Counted from the stretch's first letter, positions 10,584 to 24,350 are shown. The stretch is 64,000 nucleotides of DNA from Mangifera indica (GCF_011075055.1 NC_058149.1:10236449-10300448), one strand, 5' to 3'. Notes: generated by a model from the letters alone, not told the origin. Numbers and translations are program-made.

Positions 10584-13129
10584 ATGGCTCGTATAACGTT
10601 GGTTTCCTGCCTCATCTTGTTACTATGCTGTGTGGCCACAGGATCCAGCTTCGATGGCTTCAATCCCATCAGATTGGTATCCGACGGCCTCTTTGACTTG
10701 GAGGCTTCTATCCTCCAAGTCATCGGTCACAGCCACCGCGCTCTTTCCTTTGCTCGTTTTGCTCACAGGTCACTGCTGTGCCTCCCTCAGCTGGTTTTAT
10801 ATTTCGTTTAGTCATCAAATTTGTTCTGAAAGAAATGGTTTTGTTTAGGTATGAGAAGAAATACGAGACTATTAAGGAGATGAAACTCCGATTCCAGATT
10901 TTCTCCGAGAACTTGGATTTAATCAGATCCACTAACAGAAAGGGCCTGTCGTACAAGCTCGGCGTGAACGGTAAGCTTTTCTTTTTTTTGGGTTCGTCGG
11001 AAGGATTAAGTTATGTTAGTGGCCCAGCATCGCTACTTGACTATTGACCATCACCTGTTGGTCAAACAGTGGTCTGATCATGTGGCCGTATCTAATTTGT
11101 AGTTTGCACGTGCATATATGTGTTCCTAGCTAACATTCTATCATGATATTTTGTCATCATGTGTTTCTTATGGTAGAATGACAATTATGACTTTATAATG
11201 AATGAATTATATTTAATGTTGGATAATTGAACTTGAAAGAATTGAAGGAGGGGATATATTATTGCAGATGCTAATTGGTATGAGTAATAGTGTTTAATCA
11301 AATGTGAATATGCAGAGTTTACTGATTGGACATGGGAAGAATTCCGAAGACACAGATTGGGAGTTCCACAAAACTGCTCAGCTACCCTAAAGGGCAATCA
11401 CAAACTTAACGATGATGTGCTTCCTGAAACGGTACTTTAATGGAGCTACTATAAATTCTTCATCCTTTTAATAAAAGCCATTTCTTCATTGGATTATTAA
11501 ATTGGCTGCTTATCATGTATTATGGGGCAAAATATGGAACAATTGAACTATCAAACTAACCTTTTAATTTCCGGCTTTTATATTGAGTGATAAACGGCTG
11601 AACTTTTGTTTGTTTGTTTTTTTTTTTTTTTGTTTCTGCATGTGTAGAAAGACTGGAGGGAAGCGGGCATAGTAAGCCCAGTGAAAGATCAAGGCCACTG
11701 TGGATCTTGCTGGACCTTTAGGTAAGTTCAAATTGAACTGAGGTCAGGATGTGCAAATTAAGGTTATCAATTATGGTATCGTTCTGTAAATGACCTCGAA
11801 TTCAATATGTTATGAATTGCAGCACAACTGGAGCTCTTGAGGCTGCTTACCACCAGGCACATGGAAAGCAAATCTCTTTGTCAGAGCAACAGCTTGTGGA
11901 CTGTGCCCAAGCTTTCAATAACTTTGGTTGCAGTGGTGGGTTGCCATCACAGGCCTTCGAATATATCAAATACAATGGTGGCCTTGATACGGAGTCAGCA
12001 TATCCCTACACTGGTAAAGATGGTGAATGCAAATTCTCGTCAGAAAATGTTGGTGTTCAAGTTGTGGACTGTGTCAACATTACTCTGGTAAAGTGTTCAA
12101 TACCATATCCAAATTTCTCTGATTTTTAGATAGGCTTGCATCTGTGCTTGTTTTAACATCACATTGCAGTATATATTAGCTAAATGTTGATTTATACATC
12201 AACTGCCCAGATGTTGGAAAAAGAATGAATTGAGCTAGAGTAGGGACTCTCATTATCAAGCTTAATGTTTAAGTCGGGATTTTGGAAGCTTTTTCATTTA
12301 AGAGATATTTTTGTAAGGTTACTGACTCATATCATATATGAATACAGGAAGCTGAAGATGAATTAAAGCATGCAGTTGCTTCAGTTCGACCAGTAAGTGT
12401 AGCATTTGAGGTAGTAAATGGTTTCCAATCTTACGAGAGTGGAGTTTACAGCAGCAACACATGTGGCTCTACTCCCATGGTGAGTTTTACTGGTTTGGTG
12501 AAAAATGTTCATTGGTTTTTTTAGGTAGAAAATATGATAAAAATATTTTGTATTATTGGTAAAATTTTCAAATTTCTGAAAGGGATTTTAGTCTGTTTTC
12601 AATGTCTGATATATAAGAATAAAATGAAAAGTTAAAGAGCGCTAAATCTTTTCTTATTCCGAGTTGGACAAAATATAAACATCAGAATTAATTTTCACAT
12701 ACATATTTATGTAAGCATTCATGTCAAAGTCATCTCACCTGTGCTCCAAAAATTGAAATAATAATATTGTGATGCATTGTTGCATTTCTTAGTTGCTTTG
12801 AGTTTGAATGGCAGGATGTGAACCACGCAGTTCTTGCAATTGGGTATGGAGTTGAAGATGGTGTCCCATTTTGGCTGATTAAAAACTCTTGGGGGCAAAG
12901 CTGGGGTGACAATGGCTACTTTAAGATGGAGTTGGGGAAAAATATGTGTGGTAAGTTTCCACTATTAGATTAATTGTCTTTGTCAAAATAATGATCTCAT
13001 CTTAGTTGAGCCATGCCTGATATTTCAACTATGTAAAGATGAGAAGTTTTTTCTAGATTCCTGTATGCTGATGTTGATGATTTGATTGTAGGTGTTGCAA
13101 CTTGTGCATCATACCCTGTTGTGGCATAG
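10584..13129 (+). CDS. AALP: Aleurain-like vacuolar cysteine protease (papain family C1A, cathepsin H type)
   Basis: A preproprotease of 355 aa that should hydrolyse peptides in the vacuole as an aminopeptidase/endopeptidase of the cathepsin H type. Exons: 10584-10768, 10849-10970, 11316-11431, 11648-11721, 11823-12087, 12348-12479, 12815-12950, 13092-13129; all junctions are GT-AG and in phase. A hydrophobic signal peptide (residues 1-20) is followed by NPIR (27-30), the classic vacuolar sorting motif of aleurain. The propeptide holds a complete ERFNIN motif (ending IRSTN). Catalytic residues are Gln156, Cys162 in CGSCWTFS, His302 in DVNHAV and Asn322 in IKNSWG. The C-terminus [10 protein letters not shown] is typical of aleurain. 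Length matches the Arabidopsis protein (about 358 aa). It appears intact. The start is the first ATG after a GAGA-rich leader. Confidence 0.95.
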
Positions 13130-14968
13130 TTTGCTTCAGAGGGAATTGCAGTGAGTCATTTGTGTTATGTTAAGGGGTCTGATGCAATAATGGTGATAGC
13201 TTGATGTACAAAAAAAGATTTAAGATTACTGTGCTTATGATGAATTCCCCATGAGATGGAGAGGAAGAAAGCAAAAACATCCAGTATATTTTCTGTGAGT
13301 TAAGAAGGTCTCTATAATAGCCAAGTGAATCTTATTTAAGGATAAGTAACTGAGTGTTTAAAATTTGATTGAATACCATGGCATGGAATGTGGGCAGAGC
13401 TCTATGGCATAAATATTAAACTAGCCAACCCAAAAGATAACAAACTACACCTAAATTTGATGACCCAAATAAAAAGTACATTAATATTTCTCTAAGCGCC
13501 ATTCACTGTAGATGGAATGCATCAGTAATCTAGATGGCCTTACTGTAGCACTTTAGAGATCTTCTCTAAAGTCATCTGTTGCATCCAAATATAAATCCAA
13601 GCCATCCACTTGTAATAGCCCCTTACCAATTCAGACTACTGATCTAAAGGCCTTTAATCTCTCAGTTCTGATGGTATTCTAACCAATTGAGAATCACATA
13701 GTACTATGTGTTCAATTTTTTGTACAACCAATAACGTGTCATTATGTGATTGAATAATTGAAAATTAAAAATAAAACAACACATAATCACATAATGATAC
13801 ATCATTGTTTGTACGCAAAATTATGCACATAGTATTTATTATTGCTGAGAATATGCCAAGATTTGATACCATCCATAACTCCACCGATTGTTGTAAACAA
13901 CCACTTGCAGCCAGCCTGTAGTCCATTGATACGATAAAAGTGTTAAGATCATATTAAAGAAACGTAATTTCAAATATCCACAAAAAATTGTCTATATTTC
14001 ATCATATCATTTGAAGCTACAATGAAGATGACAAGCACCCAACTTCCAGGTTTCTGACCTTAATTATCTGGTCTGTTGTAAGCTACCACAAGTGATCAAT
14101 AATAATGTCAGTGATAGCTTGCACAGTTATTTAAACAGACAGTAGGGAAGTGAATCCTAAGGACTCTTCACAAAATCTTCTTTACAAGGAAAAGACAAAT
14201 GCCTTACTGATATTTACAATTATATTGATTTACATTGGATTTTAAGCTCACAAAAAAGAAAAAAGTCTACTTGCAACTCATCCTAATTATTATAATACTA
14301 AGACTGGTATATTTTGAAATTCACTTAAAACTAAAGCCCTAAATTGCTTGAATAAAACCTATTCCTTAAGGAGTCCACATCAACCTCACAAACATCATCA
14401 AAGATCCTCCTCCATACATTCTACAAGTAGACTTCTATTAATACTCACACAAAACTCTCTCCAAGCAGAAGCACTATTTCTGGCATTTGAAGATTGCAGT
14501 GGAGATCACCCACATTTCTCAACTAGAATTATAGTAAATCACTAAAAGTGGTAATGTCTCATTTTGAAACAAGAAGTTCCACCCAAAACCATTATAACAC
14601 AACAATAAAATGAACAACCTTATTTATTCCAGATAACTAATTATTCTTAGCCGTCAAATAACAGAATTCATATACTAATCGACAGCACAGTTCCTTTAAA
14701 TAAATCAAATTTATTACTAAAAATTAACATACAGAAGTAAGAAAAGATATTTACAAGTTCAATGGAATCTATGGAGTCTAGGAGTGTGTCAATTTCCAGA
14801 AACTAAAGTTTTAAGCCCAGCTAAAGAAAGCTGATATAATACTTACTGCTATATCATGTGCAGTCCAAGCTGATACGTTGCATTTGGTACTCGGTGCATG
14901 ACAGTGGAAAGACCTTGCTCAATGAATAGGTTGATAATGGCAAGTTCAATGGTTTGACATTCTTTATC
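13130..14968. other. Shared 3' flanks of the protease and PPR genes
   Basis: The protease (+) and PPR (-) genes converge here, so this region should carry both 3' untranslated regions. A palindromic MITE lies at 13695-13845. I see no further coding exons. Confidence 0.5.
13695..13845. repeat. 150-bp palindromic MITE
   Basis: Left arm ACTATGTG ... TTTTTTGTAC ... TCATTATGTGATT is the reverse complement of right arm AATCACATAATGA ... GTACGCAAAATTAT ... CACATAGT. The element is nearly one inverted repeat. It is the clearest, GC-richest member of the dispersed AT-rich family. Confidence 0.7.
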
Positions 14969-16621
14969 TTAAGCAGCCACTGGGATGCCGGTACTTGCCA
15001 AAGGCATTGATTTCTTCAAGGATGGAAAAGTCAAGTTCACGTCCTCTGATGCCAATTGCATTATGCGAAAGGCTTCATTAGGCATCCCAGCCTTCAAAAG
15101 GCAAGATATCAATGAATTTACAGTTATGTTATCTGGGGCACAACCAATTGTCACCATCTTATTGAAAATGCTAATAGCCTCAAACATTCTTCCCTTCATA
15201 CAATACCCAATAATTAGAATGGTAAATGTTACTTTATCAGGCTTGCACAGCTTCTCCTCCATTTCTACTACAACTGCATTTGCCTCATCCACATTACCAG
15301 CCTTGCAAAGCCCATCAATCACAGGGTTGTACATGAAGGGTTTAGGAACTATATCACTGCACTTCAACTGATTCAAAAACCTGCGAGCCTCATTCAGTCT
15401 ATTGTCCTTGCACAGAGCATTAATAAGAATAGCAAAAGTATACACATTTGGGGATATGTTTCTGGCATTCATTTCATCCCACAACTTCAAGCCTATGTTC
15501 ACCTGTCCATTACGACAATAACCATCAATTAAGGAAGTGAAAGTAACAACATCAGGAACATAACCAAATGAAAGCATCCTCTCACGCATGGATTCAGCAG
15601 ACATCATGTCACCAACCTTACCAAAGCCATCAATAAGAATATTAAATGTTATTGCTGAAGGTTGAATACCAGATTTAATCATCTCATCACGAAGACAAGA
15701 AGCCTCCTCCATCTTACCTTGCTTGCAATATCCCAATATGACCGATGTGTAAGTCACAGGGTCCGGTAGAAATTCATCTCTTAACTTGATTTCCTTCAAT
15801 AACCAGTGCCCTCTATCTACCTCATTAACCTTACAAAATCCGTTTATAAGTGTATTATAAGTAACAACATCAGGAGAACAGCCAAAACTCTCCATATTAT
15901 TGAAAATCTCAAAAGCCTTATTAACTTCTCCTACTCTGCTCAAACCTCGGATCATAATATTAAAAGTCCATGTGTCTGGCCGAGAATACAATCTAAAATG
16001 CTCTTTAAAAAGGAAGATGGCCTCATTAACTTTATTCTCTTTAACCAGCAAATTCAACAAACTATTACACGCAAAAGTATCCATAGCAATTTTTTCAGAC
16101 GGCAGCTGAGAAAGAAATTCCTTGACAATGTGAAATTTTCCAGCTTTTGTAAATGACAAAACCAAAAAAATTATCATTGAACTATTGGGCAAATGCCCAT
16201 CACTCCTCATATAAGCAAACACCACTTTTGCCATATCATGTAGACCCGATTCACATAAAGATCTTAGAAGTAAATGGTAAGTCTTGAAAGAATGATCGAT
16301 ACTCAAATTCACTCTACTAAACTCTAAAAATCTGAAGCCCAATCTCGGATTGTCTAAACGTCTCATTACCTCAAATGATGTCAAAGGAGTCAACTTCTGA
16401 CTCAAATAGCCCAAACAACTATCTAAACAAAACTGAGAACGAACCAGTAGCGTACACACAACTTTAGCAAACCACAACTCAGGGCTACGTCTATTTCTTA
16501 CCTCTTTGGTTTCAAATGGTCGAGAACCACCATGAAAATGAGCAATGGCAGATATCGTGGAGGCTTGAAACTTTGAACAACGAGTAGTGCATAATAGAAG
16601 GGTCATCTGTAACCCCACCAC
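14969..16621 (-). CDS. P-class pentatricopeptide repeat protein
   Basis: A single-exon protein of 550 aa. About twelve 35-residue PPR motifs start near residues 113, 148, 182, 217, 252, 288, 323, 358, 393, 428, 463 and 498, with the usual TYNxLI and GCSPDVV type positions. There are no E, DYW or SMR extensions, so it is a P-class PPR, a sequence-specific RNA-binding protein that normally acts on organelle transcripts. The N-terminal 60 residues are rich in Ser, Thr and Arg with few acids, which fits a mitochondrial or plastid transit peptide. From memory it most resembles Arabidopsis At2g06000. The start is the first in-frame ATG after upstream stops. It appears intact. Confidence 0.93.
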   Translation of the reverse strand: MVGLQMTLLLCTTRCSKFQASTISAIAHFHGGSRPFETKEVRNRRSPELWFAKVVCTLLVRSQFCLDSCLGYLSQKLTPLTSFEVMRRLDNPRLGFRFLEFSRVNLSIDHSFKTYHLLLRSLCESGLHDMAKVVFAYMRSDGHLPNSSMIIFLVLSFTKAGKFHIVKEFLSQLPSEKIAMDTFACNSLLNLLVKENKVNEAIFLFKEHFRLYSRPDTWTFNIMIRGLSRVGEVNKAFEIFNNMESFGCSPDVVTYNTLINGFCKVNEVDRGHWLLKEIKLRDEFLPDPVTYTSVILGYCKQGKMEEASCLRDEMIKSGIQPSAITFNILIDGFGKVGDMMSAESMRERMLSFGYVPDVVTFTSLIDGYCRNGQVNIGLKLWDEMNARNISPNVYTFAILINALCKDNRLNEARRFLNQLKCSDIVPKPFMYNPVIDGLCKAGNVDEANAVVVEMEEKLCKPDKVTFTILIIGYCMKGRMFEAISIFNKMVTIGCAPDNITVNSLISCLLKAGMPNEAFRIMQLASEDVNLTFPSLKKSMPLASTGIPVAA

Positions 16622-18246
16622 ATTAGTAGCCTCAGTTTGAAACCCACAAAATCATCTTGTTTGAAGACAAAGTGATGTTGAATTGGATTGATTAGATTTT
16701 GAATTCGGCTGTTGGTTAAGGTGTCTACTCTTCATGGAGATGACGAGATACTAAGTAAGAAACCAAAGCAAAACAAAAGCTATAGAACGCAGATTCACTT
16801 TTGATCATTGAATTGATAAAAATAAAAATTTTCGTATTAAGAACAATATGATCTCTAGGTATGAGACTGCAATTGCAGTGAAGGGAGACGCGTCCTCGTC
16901 ACAAGCATGGACGGTTGCGCTTAGGGTTTCTGATAATTACAGTGGTGGGACTGACTGGGCTGATGGTTTAACGGGCTGGTTTTGACGTTTATTTGCTGGG
17001 CTTCATAATTCAAGGCCATTATAAAGTTTCAGTCTAAGGAAAGCTCAATCTGTTCATTTTTCATGGAAATTAATGGATTCTCAAGATAAGCTTTAGGCCT
17101 GCTTGGTTTTGGGAAATTTTGGAAAGTAAATTAAAATGACTCTTTTCTCAATCATGTTATACATTTTTAACCCCTTTTTCCCGTTATATAGATATCGTCA
17201 GGACCCCAACTTAATTTCCGTTTTGTCCTTTTCACCGAGCGTGTTAATCCTAACCCTTCAAATAACTATTCATCCTTATTCTCACTTAAAAAAGAAAATC
17301 ACTTCAAAATCAAACAAATTATATATCAAAAACATCGTAATCTAAGTAAATATCTTTTCCTTCCATTGTTCATTATTTTGTTTAAACATTTGAAACTGAA
17401 ATATTTAAAATTTTCTTATATAATTTTAGGTAGTGATGAATTTTTCTTTATGGATTTCTATGTTGTTTTTCTTGTTGTTTTGCAAGCAGGAAATGTGAAA
17501 AAATTTAAATTTTTACTTTTTTTTTTGTAAATTTCAAAATATATGAAAATTTTAGCAGATTTTTATAATATTTTCGAAGCATAAATTTCATCTTGAATTG
17601 TTGTCTAGTAAATGTCTCAAGTTGTTCCTTTAATAAGAAATATTGTTTTAACAAAATGCATTTTCATAATCTCATGAATTTTTCATTTTATTTTTTAAAA
17701 TAGTTGAGACAATATTTATAACTGAAGAAATTGTTATATTTTTAAACTTAGAAGGAAAAATACAATAAATTTTTATTTTTAAATATTTTTATTAAATAAT
17801 AATTTTAACCTTACAAAAATTTACATATAGGTAAATATTTAAAATTTTTAAAATTAATGGATGAAAATTAAAAAAAAAAAAACTAATCTTTGGGCCCACT
17901 AATTTTATAAAACCGTATGTGGAAGTGAATGAAAGGCTGAGAGCGATTTAAGGAGAATGAAGCACACGAGCTGCTAAGGTACTATAATTGTTTATGTTTA
18001 TAATCTGTTAATGATGGTTCAATATTCAACACCAAAGTAATAGTTCTAAAATGAACTGAAAAGAAGAGCTAAAACAACACCACATTCAACATCATTGTCT
18101 ATAAACGATAATAGATATGACGATTCAGCAAGAAAAAACGATGAACTTTGACAAGTCATCTGCGACGCACAACCCCGGAAAGGAAACATTAACGACAAAG
18201 TAACCCAAATATAAGTGATTTCCAATCGTGCCACTGAATACCTAAA
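16622..18246. other. Intergenic between PPR and TTLL12-like genes, with a dispersed-repeat copy
   Basis: This holds the PPR promoter and the TTLL12-like 3' flank. About 17100-17470 resembles the repeats at 24660-25080 and 34650-35040, sharing AAAAACATCGTAATCTAAGT-type and TTTGTTTAAACATTTGAAA-type stretches. No exons are seen. Confidence 0.45.
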
Positions 18247-21200
18247 TTACAGTGGACTTACATGAGCAGTTTCATTAAGAAAAAGACAACCAAACACATA
18301 ATTGAAGAACTCACGGCCTTTAATCACTTCCCCAGTAACTAAAGCTTCTGTATCATATTTGCATCCTCTCATACAGTCTGGACAATAAGTTACCTACATC
18401 AAAACCAACATACTATATCAGTATTTTATTTGCGAAATATTTAGAAGTTCAAATTGTATTCTAGTTTTATTTTTATTAATGCTAAAGATGCAGGGATTGA
18501 CAAGTAGATATATTGCTCAAAGTCACAAACCTCCAATAACTTTGGTTGAAAAGAGTTATCGAGCATTACATCCATGCCATATATGGCTCTAGACTTGGAG
18601 CACTGCATCTCTGGATGTGTAACAGCAGCTGCCTCAAACACAGATCTGATCATATTCTTTACTCGCTGATGAATATCTAACCATTTAACTGCAACAACCA
18701 TGGATTATAGCGTTAACATAACTCTACACAGGCAAGTAGAATAACCAAACATTAACAAAGTTCTGATACCTCGGTGTTCCTGTTCGAACTCCCTAACGAA
18801 CTCGGGTGTGTTCTTGTGACTGAATCTCCTACCATAATTCTGAAAACCACAAAAAGTAATTTAACAGATTTAAAGGCTTCAAGCCTGGGTAGGAATTATG
18901 AACAAAAATTAATGTCCAATAAACATCAGGCTCTCATTTATCTGACTCAAGTTTAATACCCCACAAGAAGTGGATTTCTGATCCAGTTTCTAAGTTTTTT
19001 CATTAATATATATTTCTACTTTCCAATTAAAAAAATGCCCCATAGAGTGTGCCCATTTATGCTTGATTACACAGAAAATAAAATGCAGTAATTGCGCTAT
19101 AAGATAATGATTGAACATACCATAACTGTAAAGTGCGTCTCATATTCGAAGAAACTGTGTCTATCTAAAGTATAGGTATTATTTGCCAATCTAACCTGAA
19201 AAGTAAGAGAAATAATAATATTTAGAAAAAAGGTAAAGAGTTGAATAGGCAGCTAGAAAGCAGAAAACAGTGAGAAATGCCTCTTCTATTACTATTACAT
19301 GTTGTAATAGAAACTGCATTCACGCCATATTATCATTATAAATATACCAGAAAAAAATTTGCATACCCAGAAAACATCTGCAAGGAATATTTCTAAGGGG
19401 TCCATACTGCGAACCAGTACTATGTAACGAAGATCAAACTTCCGTCCTTGGAACAGAGCTGGGTGCTCAATATATTTCTGGCAAATTTTTGGACCAGTTT
19501 CCATGAGACGAATAATAGCTGATAAATCATCAGTAACAGTTGTATCAATAGTTCGTGCCATGTTCCAAGGTTTCAAGATCCACAGATTGTTATGTCCATT
19601 TCTTTTCCGTACATGATTGTCACCAATAAGTTGAGATAGATGAGTTTCAAGATTGTAAGTAGGCTGCAACCATTCAGGAGACCCATGTGCCTGTTGGAAT
19701 GGATAAATTGAAGTTAATAAGACTTCAAAAGGAATTGCAAGTACTAGCTTCCAGTATTGGTATACTGGCCAATTTATCTCGAAGCAGGCATACATGTGAT
19801 TACTACTGGAAAAGAAGAACATACTTTAACTTGGCAAGAGACAATAGATCAATTCATCCCAGAGACTCATAAGGCAAGCATTAACAAGAAAAGAGTTTGC
19901 TAATTGAACCTGCTGAACAGTCTCTGCCAAATGATGTTTCATCACAAGACAAGACTCAAAAGGAAACTGGTTTACATATTGCTGATCTGTTATTCCAGTA
20001 GCTTTTTTCGTGTCCTCATCCACCTGGATACTTGTCCATATAATATCAGCATCTTTTGGCTCTGTCGCTGTTGGGGGTAAAAGGGACTTTAGAATAGAGA
20101 TGGCATAGTAGGGTTTCTATTAAATATAGAATAAAAAGAATCTAATCAGAATCTAAGGAATTCTTCCTGCGAACACCAACTCCAACTCCATCCAAAATAA
20201 AAGAATCTAAGTTAGACACAATAAATCAATCAAGGAGATTTTTATTAAAATAATTTTCATGAACCAAGCAAATAAATCTGTGTGGATACCAGACAAACCT
20301 AGATGATATAATATGAAAACTCTCATTGATTAGGCAAAAAATCCATGGGGTGCATTATGTTCAGTCAAAGACAGTAAAAAGAAAAAGAATAGATCACATC
20401 AGTCTTTAAATATAGGAATCCTTCCTACAATGGAGTAACGGACTACAACACATACTGAGTATGAATTCTGGGCGTGTCAAATATTCTTCTACTTGAGGTA
20501 TATCAGTGTAAACACGTAATACACACCCATCAGCATGGCACAAATGTTCTGCTGCAGAAGACTTGGTTGGCAGATAGGTCAATTTTTTCATACGCAATTT
20601 CTGGCAGTGTTTCTCATACTCCTGCAGGATTCAGCATGGCTTAATACCAATCTGGAGTGAGTCACAATTTAAGTGCAAAGTAGCAGTGAGACTAGTATAG
20701 GAGATAATACATGAATAAAATAGTTCTGTGGAGTATGGAACCAAGCTGTGAGTCTGGCAGAACGCTGTTTGTCCTCCCCAATACCAAATAGGAAATCACG
20801 AGTGCACTCATCGCCTTTGCAAACACTCTGGATGGGCCACAATATAGTATAGCTGAAAAGGAAAGACTACTCATTTTATGACTTCACAAGAATTGTCCTT
20901 AAGTTGTCATTAGACCAAGAACACATCAATACATTTTATCAAATTGAGTATTACAATCAAACGAGCACAAAAATTATTTAAAAGAACATAATAAATTCAA
21001 TCATAATTATACTGCAGACACCAATACCAGGTAAAAGGAAAGACAAGAACTGCTCTATGATGAAGCAAAAGTAAAGGAAGAAAGGTAAACGAAATACCTG
21101 ACAGCTGACACCAGTTTCCCTTCTGGCATAAATAGAAATGGAGCCACCCTGAAATTTGGTTGATCACTATGCCGCAAAGCTGAACCTAATTCATCCATAA

Positions 21201-24200
21201 CATACCTGCAGACAGGGAAACACTCTCATGAAAAACAGAAAGAAGAAAGTAATATCAAATGAAACCAGTGGAATGAGAAAGAAAACATTGACAGAACCAC
21301 TGCTTGGCATATCACGGATTAGCAGGGAAAAGAGACAGTGACATAAACAAAACTCAAATCATGTTTATTAACTATGTTTCTAGGTCTACCATGCTACACT
21401 GACTATATTTCTTTGCAGTAAATCAGAAAAATTAAACATTGGGACATACCATTAACAACACTATCATAGGATTTGAGATTTAGATGAATCCAACAACTAG
21501 AATAAATACACCCAATATGTATATCACCGAATATAATGTCTTTAGCTGTGGGTTCACCCACTGAGACTAATTAGTTCAAATGAATGAATTTAGTCATAAA
21601 TCCTTTTCTTTTAACTTCTTTCATTTAGTTTAGATTTTCAATAAGTAAAACCTATGTATATTAATCTTGTTTAAAGAATGGATTCAAAAAACATTTTACA
21701 TGAAATGTATTTTGTAACTTGCCAGAATTGTTTCACCTTCCTCTGACTTCAAACAACTGGTCGAAGAGTTATTATCATTATTGACAAGACACTTAAGGAC
21801 ATGTATTTATTCTTTTCATTTAACAAAGTTCACGCAGAACACTCCAGGTCCTTGCAGATAGCATTTGTTCAATAGGAAACATTCGGATAGACTTTCCAGG
21901 AAACACTGCTTCTCCAACCTTATAAACAAATGCAAAAACAGATTTGTAAACATCCACCAACAAAACAATGAGAGCACGAATTCACCACAGCTAATAATAT
22001 CTTTAGAATTCTTTGTCCAAAACTAAGTCCCTACTTATACACTCAAGAGATTAAATTACAAAGGATGACTATGCAAGACAACAATTTACAAAATGATGAG
22101 TAGAGAACTTATATAGCACAGAGCCAATCAAAAAATCAACTTGGATAAAAAAGTCATGCCAGTAATTAAATCAACAACAAAAGTGCATACCATACAGATG
22201 TTTCATCTATCTTTTCCTCATCAGCAAGTCTATATGTCATTAAGTATAACCACATTGCACTAAGAACTCGGTCAGTGAGAGGCTGGTCTGCTGTCCATTC
22301 AGGAAGACGTGGTTGAAGTATTGAATCAATCACATGTTTTCCATCGTCTAAAATTTTAGAAGCACTGACACCATTTAGTACAGAAAGAGATGGAAGAGAT
22401 TCAAGAATTTCTATGGCACTTTCTCCCAGAGGACCTGGTATATCAACCTGCAAATAGGTTAAGTCTAAAGAACTAAAATATTCCTTGATACAAAGCTTCT
22501 GATAATCAGTGGTTACACTGTCAAATTGAAATTACTACTTCTAAAATGAGTACCTCCAAAGACTGCAAGCTGGGAAATCCCTTCAAGAGTTCCAATAATT
22601 CACAAATGGTATTATGCTCCAATGGATTTCCTCGAATATTCAAATGAGAAATAGATGGTAGCTCAGCAGGTGAAAATGCCTGAAGAAAGGAAGAACTATT
22701 GAGCATCATAAATGAACTCCCTACAGGATTAATTGATTGTCCGTAACCATACACATTAATTCTAACAAACTTTTACAACTATGTGTGTGCACAGGAAATA
22801 CCAGATTTATGAATCTCAATTTCTAACTAGTTTGGAAAATGAAAATATTCAGCATGCAATACAGATAACAATTAAGGAGAAGAATAAAGAAAGATTAAAA
22901 AGAGGAAGCACACTGAGCAATGTTGACACCTCATTCAACAGATTGTGAATACATCTGTCTGAAAGGTCAAGTGAGGTCACACTTTGCAAGGGATGGTCAT
23001 TCTGTTGGAGAGTGCTTGGTTTATCCTTCACATAAACCTCTCCACAAAAGCACAATGCCCACTCACCAAACTTGCTAGTGAAATATGAGTTGAAAATTTC
23101 CAGTCTGGGACATCCTTGTAAGATTGCTACTTCCATGTTGCAATCACTGAATATGAGATGGTTCAGTCATTTTTCAATGGATAACCATCAGAAGCAACAC
23201 AGTAACTCTAAAAAGATATTAATTAAAATTTTAATTGTATCAGCTTTCATACCATTTTTCAAGAACAGGATTGTTGTTCAGCCACAAAGCCCTCAGGTTT
23301 TTGAATTTGGTAACTTCTTGCACAACAATTTCCACATTCTCAAGCTTGTTTCCGCAAAGGCTAAGAGCTTGTAAATCCTAATACAGTAAGGGGCATGGCA
23401 TATAGACAGCTTCAGAAGATGAACAGTGTTAAGCCTAACTGTCCAAACTAACAATAAACTATCAGCATCCTTCCTAAATGATTAGTGTGAATATGAAAAA
23501 ATACTTTATACATATATATATATACACACGCACTTATAAGAATGATTAAATGACAAACCGGAAATTCACTAGACAAATTGAGAGACAGCAGCATGTCATC
23601 ATCAATATTAAGCTCCTCGAGTTCCAACCACTTGACAGTGCCATCACCTTTTTCTCTTGCATAACGAATTTCACTCTGCAGCACCTCCTCCACATTTGAC
23701 ATGACACCATTCTCATGAGAAGCTCCGTTTACAGTGTCCGTCTCTTCAGAATCTGAAGCAACATCAATATCCACACACATCAAAGAAGCCATCCTCTGAG
23801 CTAGACCTGGAACCTCCTGTAGCTGCAACAGTTCGCAGATTAACAATTCTCAGTTCATTTATTCTGTTAGAGGCTAAAGCTAGCTTCGAGGAAAAAAATA
23901 ACTTTAGGTAACGCATTTGATCACTTCACAAGTTAAAAAATATATATAAATAATAATCAAATTCATATAATATTAAAAGAAGAAAAGTCACATTTCAGGT
24001 CTAATTTCATACATATCACTTAAGAGCAAAACTCAGCACACTTATTTCCATAATAAGTTAGCACAAGTGACCTGTTTATAAGCATCGGAGAGACGAAAAG
24101 TCCAGGCGTGGTCGACCAGAAAAACGTTGGAGTGTTTAGGCATGGAATCGGAGGTGAGGAGGAGCCGCCGCTGGCGTCCTTCCTCGCAAGGCTCGATTTG

Positions 24201-24350
24201 AAAGAAATCGCCACCGTCGAAAGTGTCAGTGGTGAGTTTCTGGAAGAGCTGACGGTGCAGTGACTGAGGTAGGCCGGATGCCGCCAATAACAGGCCATGG
24301 ACTTTGATGAAGTCCTCATAGGTCTCAATTCTGTTACTGTTACTTGACAT
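18247..24350 (-). CDS. TTLL12: LRR and tubulin-tyrosine-ligase-like protein (TTLL12 type)
   Basis: Fifteen exons code for 871 aa: 24072-24350, 23559-23822, 23253-23377, 22930-23146, 22554-22679, 22191-22447, 21098-21205, 20711-20852, 20456-20621, 19910-20067, 19367-19690, 19121-19195, 18770-18839, 18531-18688, 18247-18393. All junctions are GT-AG and keep phase. Residues 170-380 form leucine-rich repeats (LQALSLCGNKLE, LDLSDRCIHNLL, ISHLNIRGNPLE). Residues 560-860 form an ATP-grasp TTL domain with LWILKPWN (Lys654), GRKFDLRYIVLV and KLLEVTYCPDCMRGC. As in animal TTLL12, WILKP is followed by WNMARTID, not the RGxGI loop of active glutamylases, so it may be a non-catalytic or atypical ligase. 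Size and layout match Arabidopsis At1g77550. Its substrate in plants is not settled. Confidence 0.92.

Noticed and set aside
14985..15371. 128-codon plus-strand ORF under the PPR gene
   Set aside because: Antisense shadow of the intronless PPR gene; no conserved features.
22910..22930. Alternative TTLL12 exon 4 end at CTCA/GTGTGC
   Set aside because: It would put exon 5 out of frame and meet a stop; the donor after AATGAG keeps phase and the LRR pattern.
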